A stretch of DNA of 64,000 bases from Sisyra terminalis (GCA_958496175.1 OY292275.1:52095701-52159700), one strand, 5' to 3'; positions 47,023 through 60,774 are shown, counted from the first letter of the stretch. The notes: a model not told the origin generated them from the sequence alone. Made by a program: numbers and translations.

Positions 47023-50000
47023 TAATTTATACCCAATAAATCTAGGTCTACAGTTTAAATTTGGAATTAATCAATAAATTGTTCCGCTATGTTTATTTTA
47101 TTGAACAACTCTTATTGTAATAAAAAAATTTAAAATAATAAATTCAAAAATTGAGATGCAAGTGTAACACGGTGCAATTTCAGTGTAAATATTATTCAAA
47201 ATTTTCAATGGTGATAAACTACACTGAATTACACGAATACTAGATCTACGCAAGCGACGCAAGCCAATTGAATGATGCAATACAAATACGGTCGAGACGG
47301 TAATTCATTAAATAGTTTGATCGTCGTTGAGGCGTTCTTGAGATAGCAGATATGTTTATATAATAATTAAAAAAAAGATAAAAGACTTCTTAATTTTACT
47401 TCGCTATAAAAGTTTAGGTATTGAACCGTACCATCAAATATGCGCGACAAAATGGATGATTTCAAAAATAAAATATATTGAATATATTTCAATTCGTTTT
47501 AATACTAATAATGGTATTAATATATTGAAATATTTGATATTATTATCATATTTAATCAATATGCTAGTGTTTTTATCATGTTACTGATTTAAAAAGTCTT
47601 AAAAAGCCTTAAAAAATAAATAACTTATGTAGAATACTAATATGAATATTTTTGAGATTTAGTGATAAAAATGTTTAATTTTGAAGTATAAAAGAATTAT
47701 TCGTAGAATATTTAATCAATTTTTAGATAAAGAAGCGTTTTTACAAATTTATTTTGAATATTTTCAATGAAAAATGTAAAATATTTAGCCGATTTGGCAA
47801 TACTCGGTTACGTATATAAGTAGTGTTCTGCTTTATCATATAACGCTACTGTACTCGACAATCGAGATTGTCGTCGATCTGTATGAGCAACTCGCTCGCG
47901 ACTCGACCTCCTACCTTAATGCAAAAAATAAAAAATTTAAATCACTTTTACAATTTATTGTGCTGCAACATTTCCATCCAAATGTGATTAAGAAATTAAA
48001 TAGTAACGAATGTGGTTAATAAGTTCGTTTAACAATAGTGTTATTGTTGTGCAATCGCCTTTAATTATTGTTACCAATGGATGAATTGTCAAAAATTTTA
48101 GTATATGCTTTTTAGGTGAGTAAAATATTATCTTTTATCAATAAAATTGTAACAATTTCATGACTTTTAATTTCATTTCACCAAAATCATTTTTTATAAA
48201 TTCATTAGAGTGATTTCATTGAAAAATTGACTCATATTTCATTAGTTATCAGGTTATTAAAATAATATACTTTTATAATTAGACATTGAATCTTTGATTT
48301 TATACCTGCAGGCTTATAAAAATGGATCAATTTAGTCATTCTCGAAGATATTATCTTTTCTATGTTTTTACCTATTATTAATTTTTCATTCCACAATAAT
48401 GATTGTTAAATTTTTTGGGTAAAAATTTCATTAAGATTAATAGTAAATAAATTATTAAAAACCATATGACTAAAAATCAAAAAAACATAATCCGGTATAA
48501 GGTAGTTTCATTTCTCAAGGTTAATAAATTGATGTCTACTTAATTATTTTACAAGTAAATAGTAAATTATTATAATAATTTAAAACTACAATTTATATTT
48601 TGATTTTTTTGTAATATTTAATGAAAAAAAAAATAATAAAAAAAATGTTAACAATGAAACTTTTATTGCAGTAATTGTTAGTGTGTACTCATGTTTATTC
48701 AAGACGATATGTTAAATATAAAAACGCTAAAGATATGTTTGTGTTTGCTCTTTGACGCTATTGTTTCCAGCAAAGTGCTGGTTTTTTTAATTAGAAAAAG
48801 AAAAAAATAATCCACGAAACTTACAAATAAATATATATTTACATTAAAACATCAATGGGGGTAAACGGTTTAAGAATTTTAATGTTCTCTATCGATTTAA
48901 TAAATTTCAAGAATCGCTAATATACAACCCTGTTCAATTATTTGACGCTCCCAACTGATTTCTTAATCGCTGAATCCGCCGACTCATTTTCTTTTTTCGA
49001 CATGAAACTATATTATTATTGTTGTTATTATTTATTTCAATAAAACTACGCAAATGCAAATTTCAGATAGCCCAACCTAACACGTTTGGGTTGTACATGA
49101 TTTTTTTTTTAGTATAAGGTTACATTTCTCGTATTATTTTGGTATTGACGCAACGAATATCTTTGAGAAAACTTTATTTCCTCACTGTTAATTTAATCAA
49201 ATCGTATTTGGAATATTTTCTGTTCCATTTCAAAATCAGCCTTATTTGTTGGCTATTGCATCATTTTAATCTATGCTTTTTTATTTTGTAATTGCGTATT
49301 TCTTTACTTACTTAGTGTAGGTCTTGTTTCTGTTTTCTGCGTAATGCAAGGTTCAGATTCCCGTGTGGTTGAACTCTTCGACGGTGCTGACTAGTTTTTT
49401 TTACATATTGAGAATTCCCACATCCAATATCCCACATTTTCCTTCAAAAATGTGGCCCATTTAATTAACTTTTCTTCTTGTCACTATATCAATAGTTTTT
49501 TGTTCTTTCTACGTTGATTCTCCGTAATACTTCCAAGTTTGTAACGTGATCTGTAGTTTTGATTTCTAGAGGAATGATATGAGGAGATTTAAGCCAGCGT
49601 GGTGTAAAACGATTAATCTTCATTTTGAAAAACAAGATTTATACGTGTCACTTGTATTAAGGTTGGACTTAGTTCACCTTTTCTTTCAACAGTTTAGTCT
49701 CTACTCCTAAATTATAATTTCCAGACTTAAGGAAATGTTGGAAATCGAACATACGCCACCCTTAATTTTAACCCCTTCATATGAAATTTAAAGCTTTAGT
49801 AGCAAAAATAGCATATGGGTTGTTGGATAAGTGAACTAATATTTTTTCATATAAGTTTTAAGGAATTAGTTTTCAAGTAATTTCTAGTTAATTTCTTCAT
49901 TTCGATTAAAATTATTATACTATCAATCCAAAAATCATATTTGTTATTTATTTTGTGCAGCCAATTATTGATAAATTCGCACTTAATTAAACGGAGTTAA

Positions 50001-52690
50001 ATGGTTGAAAGTATATCTAAAAATAACGCATCTCTACCTAAGGAGGGTTATACAAAATAATTTGGAACGTAAAAACGCTAAATTTGCTCATTATATTACG
50101 TAAAATATTTTTGAAGGAATTGGTGATAATTTTTGTCATAAGTTTTTTGGCTTGTCTATCAATTTTTGAGGAACCCAAACTTGAATAATTTTTTTATTAC
50201 AATCGGAAGATAGTCGATTGCAATCGACTGATTTTTAACTAAAGACTGTCTATTGTGTACTAATTGTTACTCATTAAATAAATATTCAAAATAAAGTAGT
50301 ACTTAAAGTTATCAAGGGGATAGAATATACCAGAGGCGGCTCGACTTGACCATTTTCCGGCCCGCGAAATTCATCACACTTTTACTAAATATATTTATTT
50401 TATAATGACCAAAGTGGTGAAAACCAATATCGTATATTAAAAATGCCAAATTTTATATGTAGCCTGCGGAAATATGAATTATGATGCATTTTCAAAGTGG
50501 GCCGCAATATCATTTGGGTTGGCCATAGATAACTAAGGCCACTGAATATTAGGAACTTCAACTTGGCATTCCCGACAATTTTTGGTTTCCAATTTTAATT
50601 TTAAGTAGGTAATGAAAGATCTCGAAAACTAATTTAGGTCCCGGGCTACTAATATATGCGTGATGTATATATGATTATATTTAAATGTAAACCCTTTTTT
50701 AAGTTTTTATTAGCTAAAACAATATGTGAACTTTTTCGATAACTTAAAAAAATGCTCTTTCATAAAATATGTAACCCAATGATTTCCCTGGAGATTGTAT
50801 CGGGTTGAATTCCTGATTGATCTAAACTAGTTCATAAATTATATGAATTTTAAATTTCGCTGACAACTACCAATGTCTTACAATGTAACTAGAATTTATC
50901 TTTTATAGTTCATTGGGAAATTCTAGTCATAGTTTTCTTGGAAAATAGTGCTTTTATTTACTATATATTCGAAAATCAAATGTTTTCAATAGTTTATTAA
51001 AATGTTTTTGGTTTTTCTATTCAATGGTATATGAAAATTATTTCATGATTTTCATATGTAATAAGGACAATAACCTCATGCATTAGACGATTTTTGCAAC
51101 TATTTTTGAGTATCAAAAAAAAAAATAACCAGAAGAAAAACCACAGAAAACGATAATCTACATTATATACATATATTTTCAATCAATCGGTGGCACGCAA
51201 TAATTTTATCGAAAAAAGCTAAAAATATGAACAGTTTTTTAAAGTAATTTAAAAAAAATGAAATACTCAAATATAAATCTATTTTTTTTAAACTAATTCC
51301 ATTCTTTAGTACTAAAGAAACTTAGCAATAATAATTATATTAATTTATAAAAACTATCTTAATTTACATTAAAAATTTTATCGATTTTCCAAAAAAAAAA
51401 AAATGTTTATAATCGTAGAGTCCTTTTGAAAAAGTGCATTTCTATTTGATTATTATTTATACTTTCTAACAATTATATTTTATTAAGTTCAGTCACCACC
51501 ACAGTTGAGGTAAAATATTTTTACCTTGACCGAATTATATTGCATGAAAAATATGATAATAATATTCTAATAAAAATTACACTTCGACGTTAGTTTTCAT
51601 GTTTTATAATCTATTTAATTTTCAAATACATTGATTTAATTTTAATTTATTTTTGAATCACGGTCTAAGATTAACGCGGTTTGATATTTTTTGATGCTAG
51701 ACAAAAATTTGAGGTTTTTTATTTTTGGTTCTCATGTTACTATGTAAATTAGGGAACGACCAAACCTGATTAATATAAAGCAAATGTATTGTAGTCTTAT
51801 AATTAGGATGAGAACTTTTTTTAATTTCAATTATGATTAGATTTTTGCTGACAAGTATACCTATGTGATATAGTAATATATTTTTGCAAATACGTAGGTC
51901 ATTAATTTTGAGCATGAAATTATTATTCTTGAGATTCATATTAATTAAAAGAAGTCTAGATATATATAGATACATATTATGGAATACGAGGATAATAGTA
52001 ACTGTTTCAATTGAATTTTCTACTTTGGCCACCTTTCCACATGAATTGACCCTTACCCTTTCATGGAATTTTGCTTACTTATAAAGCACTCCTTTATACA
52101 TAATAAATTACATGCTTGAAGATGTATTGTATGTCTATGTTTCAAATTGTATATTTATAACCAAGTATGATGGTCGCTTTTTAATATTCTAATAATAGCA
52201 AATTACAAAGCTATGTTTGATTTTTATAAAAAAAAAAATGTTTGACTTAGTCATTAGTATTTTATCTATCAGTAATATGACAATCATTGTAAAAAGCAAA
52301 AAATAATATCAATTAGTTTAATATATACCTATGTACATTTATAGTTTTCATAGTTTATTTTTAAACTGTTACGTTTGCATGGTTGATTGATTGTTATATT
52401 ATAAACTATTAGCATATTGTGTGAAAAGAAAATATTCAGCCGGTATGAGAAATGTGAAAAAAAAAAATTAAATATTTGATTACTCAAAAGTACTTTATGT
52501 GATTTTACAAATTGGTTCTTTTAAATGAATTTATCAAGGATAGTCTATAACAACCCAATTTGATCATCTCAATATAGTGGAGGATTATCATTATTTTCAG
52601 GAGAGTATGGAAATGTTGCAGTAATGACAATAACGAAAAATAATTTTTCTACCTATATATTCTTATAATCCTTATTATCCTTGCTAATAT
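47023..52690. other. AT-rich DNA without recognised genes
   Basis: No host gene recognised. 50335-50540 has GC-richer blocks (CCAGAGGCGGCTCGAC, GTGGGCCGCAATATC, GGGTTGGCCA) reminiscent of hAT-type element ends but without matching termini. 49011-49030 is a TTATTATTGTTGTTATTATT microsatellite. Confidence 0.35.
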
Positions 52691-52714
52691 TATAAACTAA
52701 AATTATACTAATAT

Positions 52715-52870
52715 CATAAAAAAAAAATTGTGTGTATGGACAAAGGGATGTTTGCTACTATTTCGCGTAAAAACTACTGAATAGATTTTAAAGAAACTTA
52801 ACAATAATATGGTTTATACTCAAAATAATATATAGACTATAATTTTTAAAATTATGTTCTATTGTCCAAA
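52715..52870 (+). repeat. fragment of a common insect interspersed repeat
   Basis: GTTTGCTACTATTTCGCGTA, AAAACTACTGAATAGATTTT and ACTTAACAATAATATGG resemble, from memory, a repeat found in many insects (AAACTACTGAACGGATTT type), possibly Helitron-derived. Fragment only. Confidence 0.4.
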
Positions 52871-52975
52871 ATATAACGATAAGTGTCAAGTAAGTACGAA
52901 AAAATTCTGCCATCTTGCGAGCTTTTCTGGTGTACGCTGCAAAAACCGTTAAAGTTACACGTATATAATGTACAA

Positions 52976-53422
52976 TAGACTGATTCAAAAAAAAATTATG
53001 ATTTTTTTTTTCTTAATTATATCGAAAATATTGTTGGGAATGTCAAAAAAAATGCTCTGAAAGTTTAAGCTCTTAATATTAATATTAAGAGGTGCCGCAT
53101 CGTAAATTTCGATTTTCCACTTAAATAACATGGGAACAATATTCTGTTGCACTTTGGAATTTTATAGCTCACGTTGGTGCCAATATTTCGGAATGACTAA
53201 GGTATATTCTTGTAGAAAATTGAACTCTCTACAAAAAAGGTCTCGAACAAGTTTTTGATATATTTATTCCTTCAAAAGTTATTCAAGGTCAAAGTTGAAC
53301 TAAAGAGAAATTTGAATATTTTTTAAATTTGTTGACGCAACCATCAATTTTATGAGAAAAGTTTATAGGACATTTTTTATAGAGCACTTTTTTTCCTATA
53401 ACTTATCTCTATAAAAGTTTCG
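52976..53422. repeat. single arm of the type B foldback element
   Basis: Starts TAGACTGATTCAAAAAAAAA and follows the left arm of the element at 60775-61828 through ATCGAAAATATTGTTGGGAA, CTTAATATTAATATTAAGAG, GACGCAACCATCAATTTT and AGAGCACTTTTTTTCC. The other arm is missing. Confidence 0.8.
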
Positions 53423-56400
53423 TTTCTCTTTTTTTTTAAACTTTCTAGTACTTTCCAGAAGTACTGTTTCTGTACGGTTTCTGCGAAAAGAAAAATAATG
53501 AATATTGCACAGAAAATTGAAAACAAGCTCTGTGTTTTTGTATAACCATATCCATACCTAATCATGAAAAGCTAATGTAGGTAATCTAAGTCAATAATCG
53601 GAAAAATTTTAAGTAAAAAAGTCAATATTTCTTGAATAACGCGATATTAAAGGTAAAAGGGAGTCATTTCTTTGAACATGTTGCCACTTTTTTCTGGGTT
53701 AGCAATTACAATTAATTTAAATGCCACTATTAATTTGAAATTTTAAAATTCAGAAAACCCCAAACGTACGTTAAACACCGAGTCACGATTTGCTGATGAC
53801 TAGTCTAGATAAGTGATCATAATAAAGTATAAGGTGATTCTAGACAGTAAAGTGATTTAGGTCACCTTATAGAGTATAAAGTGAATTTTTAAAAAATTTA
53901 TTTAATTCTGTTTAAATTCAAATCTGATATACAGTCATAGTCTTGTTGGCAAAGATAAAGTTTAAAAAATTAAACACAATTTTTTGTTGCGTGTAAAATG
54001 TAATTTATTTCCTAGTAAACATTTGATTGGTGACGATATCAATATATTTTGTGGCATTGAAATATTGAAGTTTTTAATTAAGGAAATTAAAAATCAGATC
54101 ATTGCGTATTGAAATTAGGTAGGGATCACTAATTTTGTTGTTGACTATTAAAATGTCTATTAGCAACCAGCAGAATACCACATTTCTATTGATTTAATAC
54201 TCTACAAGAACTCTTGGTACACAAGACGCTAAAGAAAAATAAATATTTACAAAACCAAAAGGAAAGTTTGTATAGCTGAAAACTGTTCATTTGTCGTATA
54301 TAACATCGATATTTGAAAATTCTTTTGAGCAAATAGGATTGTGAATTGGTACAAAAAATAAATAGGATTGGACTCATTGAACAATAGGTTTATTCCGAGT
54401 GTCCGTATATACGGAAAACGAATGCCATAACTTAATAAAAAATTCAATTTAATATTGCGAACAGAAAAGTCACCACTTCATAAATATTCCAGACTATGGG
54501 TAATCAAATTGTGATTAGCAAAAAAATCATAAATTTTCACCGCACAATTCTGTTATTCCCCTATCGCCTTATTCATGGTTATTTTGATCATTGATTGATT
54601 GAACTCTATCGTATTCTTTGTATTCTTCATTCCATGCATATTGATATTTTCAAAAAGAAAAATGAATAAAACAATATGTATCCTACGTAAAAAATTGACA
54701 ATGAATTCAATTCATTTTATTTAAAATTTTGTTCCGTGTTCAATATTATGCAAAGTGCATGTTAATACATACCATTCAACAATTCCTGTTGATCTCCTGT
54801 TGGATAAAATGGAGCATACTATTATTAAAAATTCATGATGCTCACTTCAGACATGAAAATATTTATATTTTTCGAATCCATTATAAAATATTAGAATACG
54901 AAATAGAACTAAATGTCGAATATGACACATTATAAAAAAAATTGATATATCTTTTTAAATTTTATACTACCTACTTAATTTTTTAACTCTTTTATCACTT
55001 ATAACTTGAACATATTAATTATAAAAACCAATGAAATTGACCCATTTTTCCGATAAAGGAAATTATGTCAAACCTTAGAAAATTCTTCCCCTCTTAAAAT
55101 TAATAGTGTGTCGATGTTGCTTTATTGAATGACTCGACTTCGATAAAAATCTTCTGAAGGACTGTTAACCATTCATTTAAGTGCCATCCTAAATGTAAGA
55201 CAATTTTATCCTGATAAATAGACAGGTTTCTGCGTGAACTTTGGTCGCACCCAATATTGATCTTCTACCATTACCTATCTTTGTTTATCGTGTTAGGTGA
55301 AGCATATTCCAGTGACTAGTCGATTGCTTTTGATACCAATATTTACATCAAACTGTCTTTATTTTCAATTTAAATTAATAAAACGGGGGAAAACAATTTC
55401 TTATAATTACAACATTCATGTTGTAATCTATTAAATTGTGATATATTTTTTTACAGATATTCCATTCATTTTATTATTCTTTATTTAATGCCATGAAGGA
55501 AAGGAATTAAGTTATAAAATTGAACGAAGTGATATCATTTTTATTTAGGTAATCAATTTATGAAAATCTATGAGATTTTATCTGTAGTTAATAATTTCTT
55601 TTTGTCCAATAAAAATTATATATATTCATTTGCTTTTATCCTTGTTATTTAAAATTATCTTTTACCCTTTTTCTTACTTAAAGGCAGAGGTGCCTTTCCC
55701 TAACAAGGTTCATTAGAATGATATATCTGATAAATTCTTTTTTTCTAGACTTTCGATATTTCTTCGTCCTTTTTTGTTTAGGTACTTCTAGTTTTCCCTT
55801 TATAACAACCAAAATGAGCTAATTGTTGTGGATATATTTTAATGCAGTAACCAACCAATTCACCATTTCTGTATATTGTTGATTGTTACATATTTAAATA
55901 ATGTATTATTTTCATAATACAAGACAAATGTATGTCGATCTAAAACACTTCCCCTCGATTTCACATTTGTAAACCTAATTCGTAAAAGTATTCTTCGGTA
56001 GTTTTCATTGAATAGTTTTCGGGATATTCCTCTTTTTTCAATGTTTTATCTCCTTGGTTTACCAAGCCATCGATTTGTTGATCTTGAGATTTCTTGTTCT
56101 TTTTCATTTAAGTATTTTTCATTGAAATTGTCAGGTCCTCTTTTTTATGCCCCTTCGTTAATAAATTTTCCAAAAATTTTCTTTTCTTGATCAAGACTAG
56201 TGAAAGTGACGTTTCTGCTTCTAAAATTGTTTTAGTTTTCGAATCTCAAAGTCGATTGAAATTGAAATTTATGCATAAATTTTAATGTATTTTACTAACT
56301 AATAATTTCCTAAACTTTTTTCTTGAGAAAGCCTTACGAAAGTTTTCACGGATCATGGAATTCATTGCTATACCTAAAGCTGTGATAAACTGAATTTAAC

Positions 56401-57630
56401 TTTATTAGAATTGTTCAAGTAATGTCTTACATTAATAGTTTAATGCATTGATATGAAAATATTATAGTTTATCTTACGAAAATTTTAAAGTCATACGACC
56501 TACTTATCTCGTGGAACCCCAAAAAGTTTTCATGAAACCCCAGAATTCCATCTTAGATCAGGATTTACGGAATTTCAAAACTTAAAAATTGGTGAGGAAA
56601 TAGTACACATTTTTTTTTATTTAAGTTTTAATCAATATTCATAACGATTATTATATCATAATTGGGTTAGCCGTAAACACGCAAAACATTGGTATGGATA
56701 TTTGAAACCAATAACAATGCATTTTGCAGATTCTGATTAAAGCCAAAAACCGTATGTTTATCCTTATACTAAAGTTTTAAACAAAGCCGAATCCCAAAGT
56801 TCCTTAATTTTATTAACTTTCAGCAAAAATATTTATATATCATCCATAGCTACCAAATCATTAATGATTTATATATAATGAAAACAAAAATCTAAAGACC
56901 CAAAAATTCTTCAAAAAATTTAACAAAAATAAACAGGTGCTATATATCGGACTTTTATAATACATTAACTGATTTATTAAAATGAGTATAAAGTTAATCT
57001 TCTCCAAAGTATAAATGTTCACTTTACACAATGTAGGTACGTATTTATAGAACATCATAAATTATAGAGAATTAAAAAAAACGATCGCATATTAATATTT
57101 TATTAATTCTACAATACTTAAGATTTAAGTATATAAAACAAATGAGTAATTACGTAGCTAGTATATTATATGAGATAGGAAAAAACCTAAAGATAAAAAT
57201 TATCATATTTATAACAATGGAAAGAAATCTTACCGCAATATGACAAAATTAAATTTTCAAAGCAAAAAATAAAAGTGAAAATATATATAAATGGTAAAAA
57301 CAATATTCAAGTATTAAAATTCGAATCAACATTGGCCAGTGTTTAGTTACTTTTTAAATTTTGATTTATTAGTAGGTATATTGAATTAAGATACTGGTTT
57401 ACACCTATTTTACACGTTTGTTACTTCCTACAACAATGAATAAAATAAATTAAATATTTATTCTGTAAAAAATTAAAGGACTTTCCAAGAAAATTTTCAT
57501 ACGATTGTTTTTATAAGACTATATTTAGTTACCTTCTTATAACGTTGATTTTTATGTGTTTCCTTTTTTATTAAATAGTTATTTAATTATTCAATCTCTT
57601 ATTAAAATTTTTCTCAAAATATAAAATAAT
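53423..57630. other. AT-rich DNA without recognised genes
   Basis: Short open frames only; no families recognised. Confidence 0.35.
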
Positions 57631-57750
57631 CTGTTATGTAATAGATGATAAAATTCAGATCTCAGCTTTTATTTTTTTAAATAAGAAGACAATTCAGGTT
57701 GTTTAAGATCGGGTTTTTTATTTAATATTTTTATTGTTCAATTAGTTACG

Positions 57751-57777
57751 TTTCGTTACGTATCGTAACTTCATCAG
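57751..57777 (-). ncRNA. hammerhead ribozyme-like core, left Penelope repeat
   Basis: The minus strand reads CTGATGA, then GTTACG-ATA-CGTAAC (a perfect 6-bp stem II), then GAAAC. These are the two invariant boxes of the hammerhead with stem II between. I could not define the cleavage-site strand and stems I/III with confidence, so activity is open. Confidence 0.55.
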
Positions 57778-57809
57778 GCTTCTATAAAAAATTAAAATAA
57801 TTACAAAAT

Positions 57810-58046
57810 ATGTCAATCATACATAAATTAAAGGATAATACTGCGTTATGTCTTCATCACCTACAGACCGGTCATCAATTCGATTTTAATAATGTCAAAA
57901 TTTTAGATAAAGAGAAAGTTAATTACAAACGTATTATTAGTGAAATGATTCACATGTTTTTAAATAATACTGTAAATTTTAGAATAGACACAGAAAATTT
58001 AAGTGGGATATATTCTAATTTGCTTTATAAATTTAAAAACAAATAG
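57810..58046 (+). pseudogene. Penelope GIY-YIG endonuclease, C-terminal part
   Basis: A 78-codon frame reads TALCLHHLQTGHQFDFNNVK, ILDKEKVNYKRIISEMIHM, then FRIDTENLSGIYSNLL. This matches the C-terminal half of the GIY-YIG endonuclease domain of Penelope-like polyproteins: the H-x(n)-GH-x-FDF-xx-VKIL motif, the R...SEMIH segment with the catalytic-region Glu, and the closing TE-L---Y--LL. The GIY and YIG segments and the whole RT are missing upstream, where the inverted repeat begins directly. No stop interrupts the remaining part. Confidence 0.85.
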
Positions 58047-58440
58047 TTTAAAAAAAGTTTAAATTGGTGGACCTATGTTTGAATAACGCGCGGTTGGATG
58101 TTAGTTGAGCTCATTAGGCGGCACTGAATTTACAAGTAATGTGTATGGGTAAAGTGTGTAATTTTTTGATTTTTATTTAATTATTGAATTTAAATTGAAA
58201 ATATTTTATTTTTGTGAATCAAGGTATTTTATTAATTAATTTTATTATTATATATTTAATTATTTATAACAATATCTCTTAAAATATTTGTCATATTTGT
58301 CATATTTTGAAATTTTGAGTTAGTTATTATTATTTAATTAAAAATATTTTATATTATCTATATTATATGTATATTATTATAGTTTTGAAATTTATTTATG
58401 ATTGACATATTTTGTAATTATTTTAATTTTTTATAGAAGC

Positions 58441-58467
58441 TTGATGAAGTTACGATACGTAACGAAA
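58441..58467 (+). ncRNA. hammerhead-like core, right Penelope repeat (mutated)
   Basis: Same stem II and GAAAC as the left copy, but the box reads TTGATGA instead of CTGATGA. The changed base is the invariant core C3, so this copy is expected to be inactive. Confidence 0.5.
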
Positions 58468-58775
58468 CGTAGCTAATTTAATAATACAAATATTAAATAA
58501 AAAAACCGATCTTAAACAACCTGAATTGTGTTCTTACTGTTATGTAATGTTTGGATTCTATACAAAGATACAGGACAAAAATATATCAGGGTATTCAAAA
58601 TAAGTTTTTTTCGCTGACTTTGAATAGTTATACTGTGTATACAATATATAAAATATATTGCAGTCCAATTTATGTAGTATAATTTAACATAATAATATAT
58701 AAAAATCATACCACCAACATAAATTTGAACAGAAGTTCAAACAAAAATATTCGTGACGTATTGCCCAGATACGTA

Positions 58776-58802
58776 TTTCGATTGCCAAACAATCTTCATC
58801 AG
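58776..58802 (-). ncRNA. hammerhead-like core, left arm
   Basis: CTGATGA-A-GATTG-TTTG-GCAATC-GAAA on the minus strand, then ACGTAT...ATACGTC that could form stem III and the cleavage-site C. The extra U after GAAA departs from the standard fold. Confidence 0.45.
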
Positions 58803-58903
58803 TAGTCATCAAATAGTGGATCACTCCGTAAGTGCTTTGTGAATCATCACAACGTGAATCATCACAAAGCAGTTACGGAGTGATCCAAACTACTTGATGA
58901 CCA

Positions 58904-58930
58904 CTGAGGAAGATTGCTTGGCAATCGAAA
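58904..58930 (+). ncRNA. hammerhead-like core, right arm
   Basis: CTGAGGA-A-GATTGC-TTG-GCAATC-GAAA, followed by ACGTAT-CTGGGCA-ATACGTC. Same architecture as 41207-41233. Confidence 0.45.
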
Positions 58931-59082
58931 TACGTATCTGGGCAATACGTCACGAATATTTTTGTTTGAACTTCTGTTCAAATTTATGTTGGTGGTATGA
59001 TTTTTATATATTATTATGTTAAATTATACTACATAAATTGGACTGCAATATATTTTATATATTGTATACACAGTATCAGGGT

Positions 59083-60440
59083 TTTGTTTTGCGAAGGAAT
59101 ACGTTTTTATGGGAACAACTTAGAACCATTTATTAATATCAAATTTAATTTATCTTCGATTTTATAGAACTGTATAAATCAACTTACTAAAACTAAACAT
59201 CATTAGTTTTTTTAATTAGTACAAAATTACTATAGAACTAAATTATCTAGTTCTAAGCATACCTGTTTGCATTCATAAATTTTTCATCTTAATTTATGAT
59301 AAAAATATTCATATTAAATTGTTGAAAATGTTCATTGAAATTTTAAAATGAAATAAATTTATTTTAACGCCATTTGCACGTAAATGTATGTATATATTAG
59401 CAGTTGCCTCCGGGTGGTGATAAAAGCTCACTTAACGATTTTCGTCCGTACCTACTGTTTTTGTATTATATCTAAGGGACGAGTTAATGATATTTGCCTC
59501 AGGAGGTTACGTCAAACTTCAGTCTTAGGTATACATACTATACATAGGCACAAATAATTCAGTATTCCTTAGACTCCAATTTCTAGTAACTGTTCGTAAA
59601 GTATTTCGTTTAATAATTTATTAACTTTATTTGTTCAGTAAAAGATTACAGATACATACTATTTATAAATAAATATGCTTTACTAAAACCGATATACAAC
59701 AACAAAAAAATCAAATCCAATTGATCTCATTTAAATATATTTCGTATTTTGATCCAGCTTTGCATCATTGGAATGTATAAGTAATGTTGATACTATTTCT
59801 ATATTCAGATTATATCGGTATTTGAAATTTCTTAAGTTTTTGTTATTCAGAACGCATTTTAATGAAGATACCTATTTTGCGAATCGGTTGAATACTATAA
59901 TACTATGTGCAACTATATTTTCTTCAAATAGCAAAAACAACAAATTAAAAATTAGCAATATTGGCTGATGCTTTTCCTTTTTAAAGTTCGGAACATATCC
60001 TTTAAATAAACGTTTTCCAAAACTTTCATATAAATTATGGTATAAATTTTTTTCTCTGTAAATGGACGAAAATTAGTTGTAGGTGTAATCCTTATCATAG
60101 GAGGTTTATTATTAAAGAGTCCCACAACTGCATTATCAAACTAGTTGTTTTATTTTTATACTCTTTATATGTAAATATAAGCAAATTAATTAACAATTAT
60201 GTTTGCTAGATCCAAATCGAACAAAAATGGGCAAATGTAAAAACCCTAGACACCATTATATAAATCAATTAGTGAAAAATTAAACTAATAATAAGATTAG
60301 TTTGATAATATTCATAGTATTCCTTGTAATAATAATTGGTGTATGACTAGTACGAAATTGGCACCGATTATCCTCCATTTATTGTTTAAAAAAAAAGGAC
60401 GATCATAAACGAACGTTACATTCGCTTTGAATTGATATTG
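59083..60440. other. AT-rich DNA without recognised genes
   Basis: Nothing recognised. Confidence 0.35.
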
Positions 60441-60444
60441 TATA

Positions 60445-60774
60445 AAAATGTATCCTAGTAAATTTTTTCTTTGAAGGAATTCTTATAATCGATTCTTGGT
60501 CGACTTTGAAAACTAAAAGTATTGAAAAAATCAATTTTCGATTAAAACTATAATCGATTTTGCCATCTCTACGATGCATGGGATGATAGAACTATTTTTA
60601 ACAATATGTTAGTCCCAGCTTGTAAATATTTTGGTATTTCAAGTTATTCAATTACTATTCCAAATATAAGGTTAAGAAGGATATCTTTACTGAATTCGTT
60701 CGTTTAATATTTTGGCACTTTTACTCAATAATTTAGTTCTTTTTTTTGTATCTTTTCCAATCTATATACTTCAT
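60445..60774 (+). repeat. direct duplication, copy 1
   Basis: Matches 61845-62156 at about 93-95% by eye, from AGTAAATT through GGTCGACTTTGAAAACTA, ATCGATTTTGCCATCTCTAC, AACAATATGTTAGTCC to CCAATCTATATACTTCAT. It ends exactly where the foldback element begins. Confidence 0.85.

Larger units (their letters stand above)
57643..58536 (+). mobile_element. Penelope-like retroelement, 5'-deleted, with inverted terminal repeats
   Basis: An inverted copy of the terminal repeat lies on the left (57643 to about 57808) and a direct copy on the right (about 58400-58536). The ends AGATGATAAAATTCAGATCT and CCGATCTTAAACAACCTG match the smaller relics at 42092 and 46793. It is flanked by an identical 12-bp duplication CTGTTATGTAAT (57631-57642 and 58537-58548). 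Between the repeats is the end of the Penelope coding region, then an untranslated stretch with GCGCGGTTGG. The reverse transcriptase is gone. Penelope-like elements often show such inverted end repeats and carry hammerhead motifs in them, which is also seen here. Confidence 0.85.
58593..59073. mobile_element. inverted element carrying two hammerhead-like cores
   Basis: A palindrome centred near 58850 with arms of about 215-220 bp. It is flanked by an identical 9-bp duplication TATCAGGGT (58584-58592 and 59074-59082). The left arm has about 40 extra outer bases (AAGTTTTTTTCGCTGACTTT) that the fragment at 41140-41385 also has, so the right arm is the truncated one. Each arm holds a core: minus strand 58776-58802 (CTGATGA...GAAA) and plus strand 58904-58930 (CTGAGGA...GAAA; the changed base is the variable position 7). 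No protein coding. Confidence 0.78.

Noticed and set aside
50335..50540. GC-richer blocks resembling hAT-type ends.
   Set aside because: No matching opposite end or duplication could be found.
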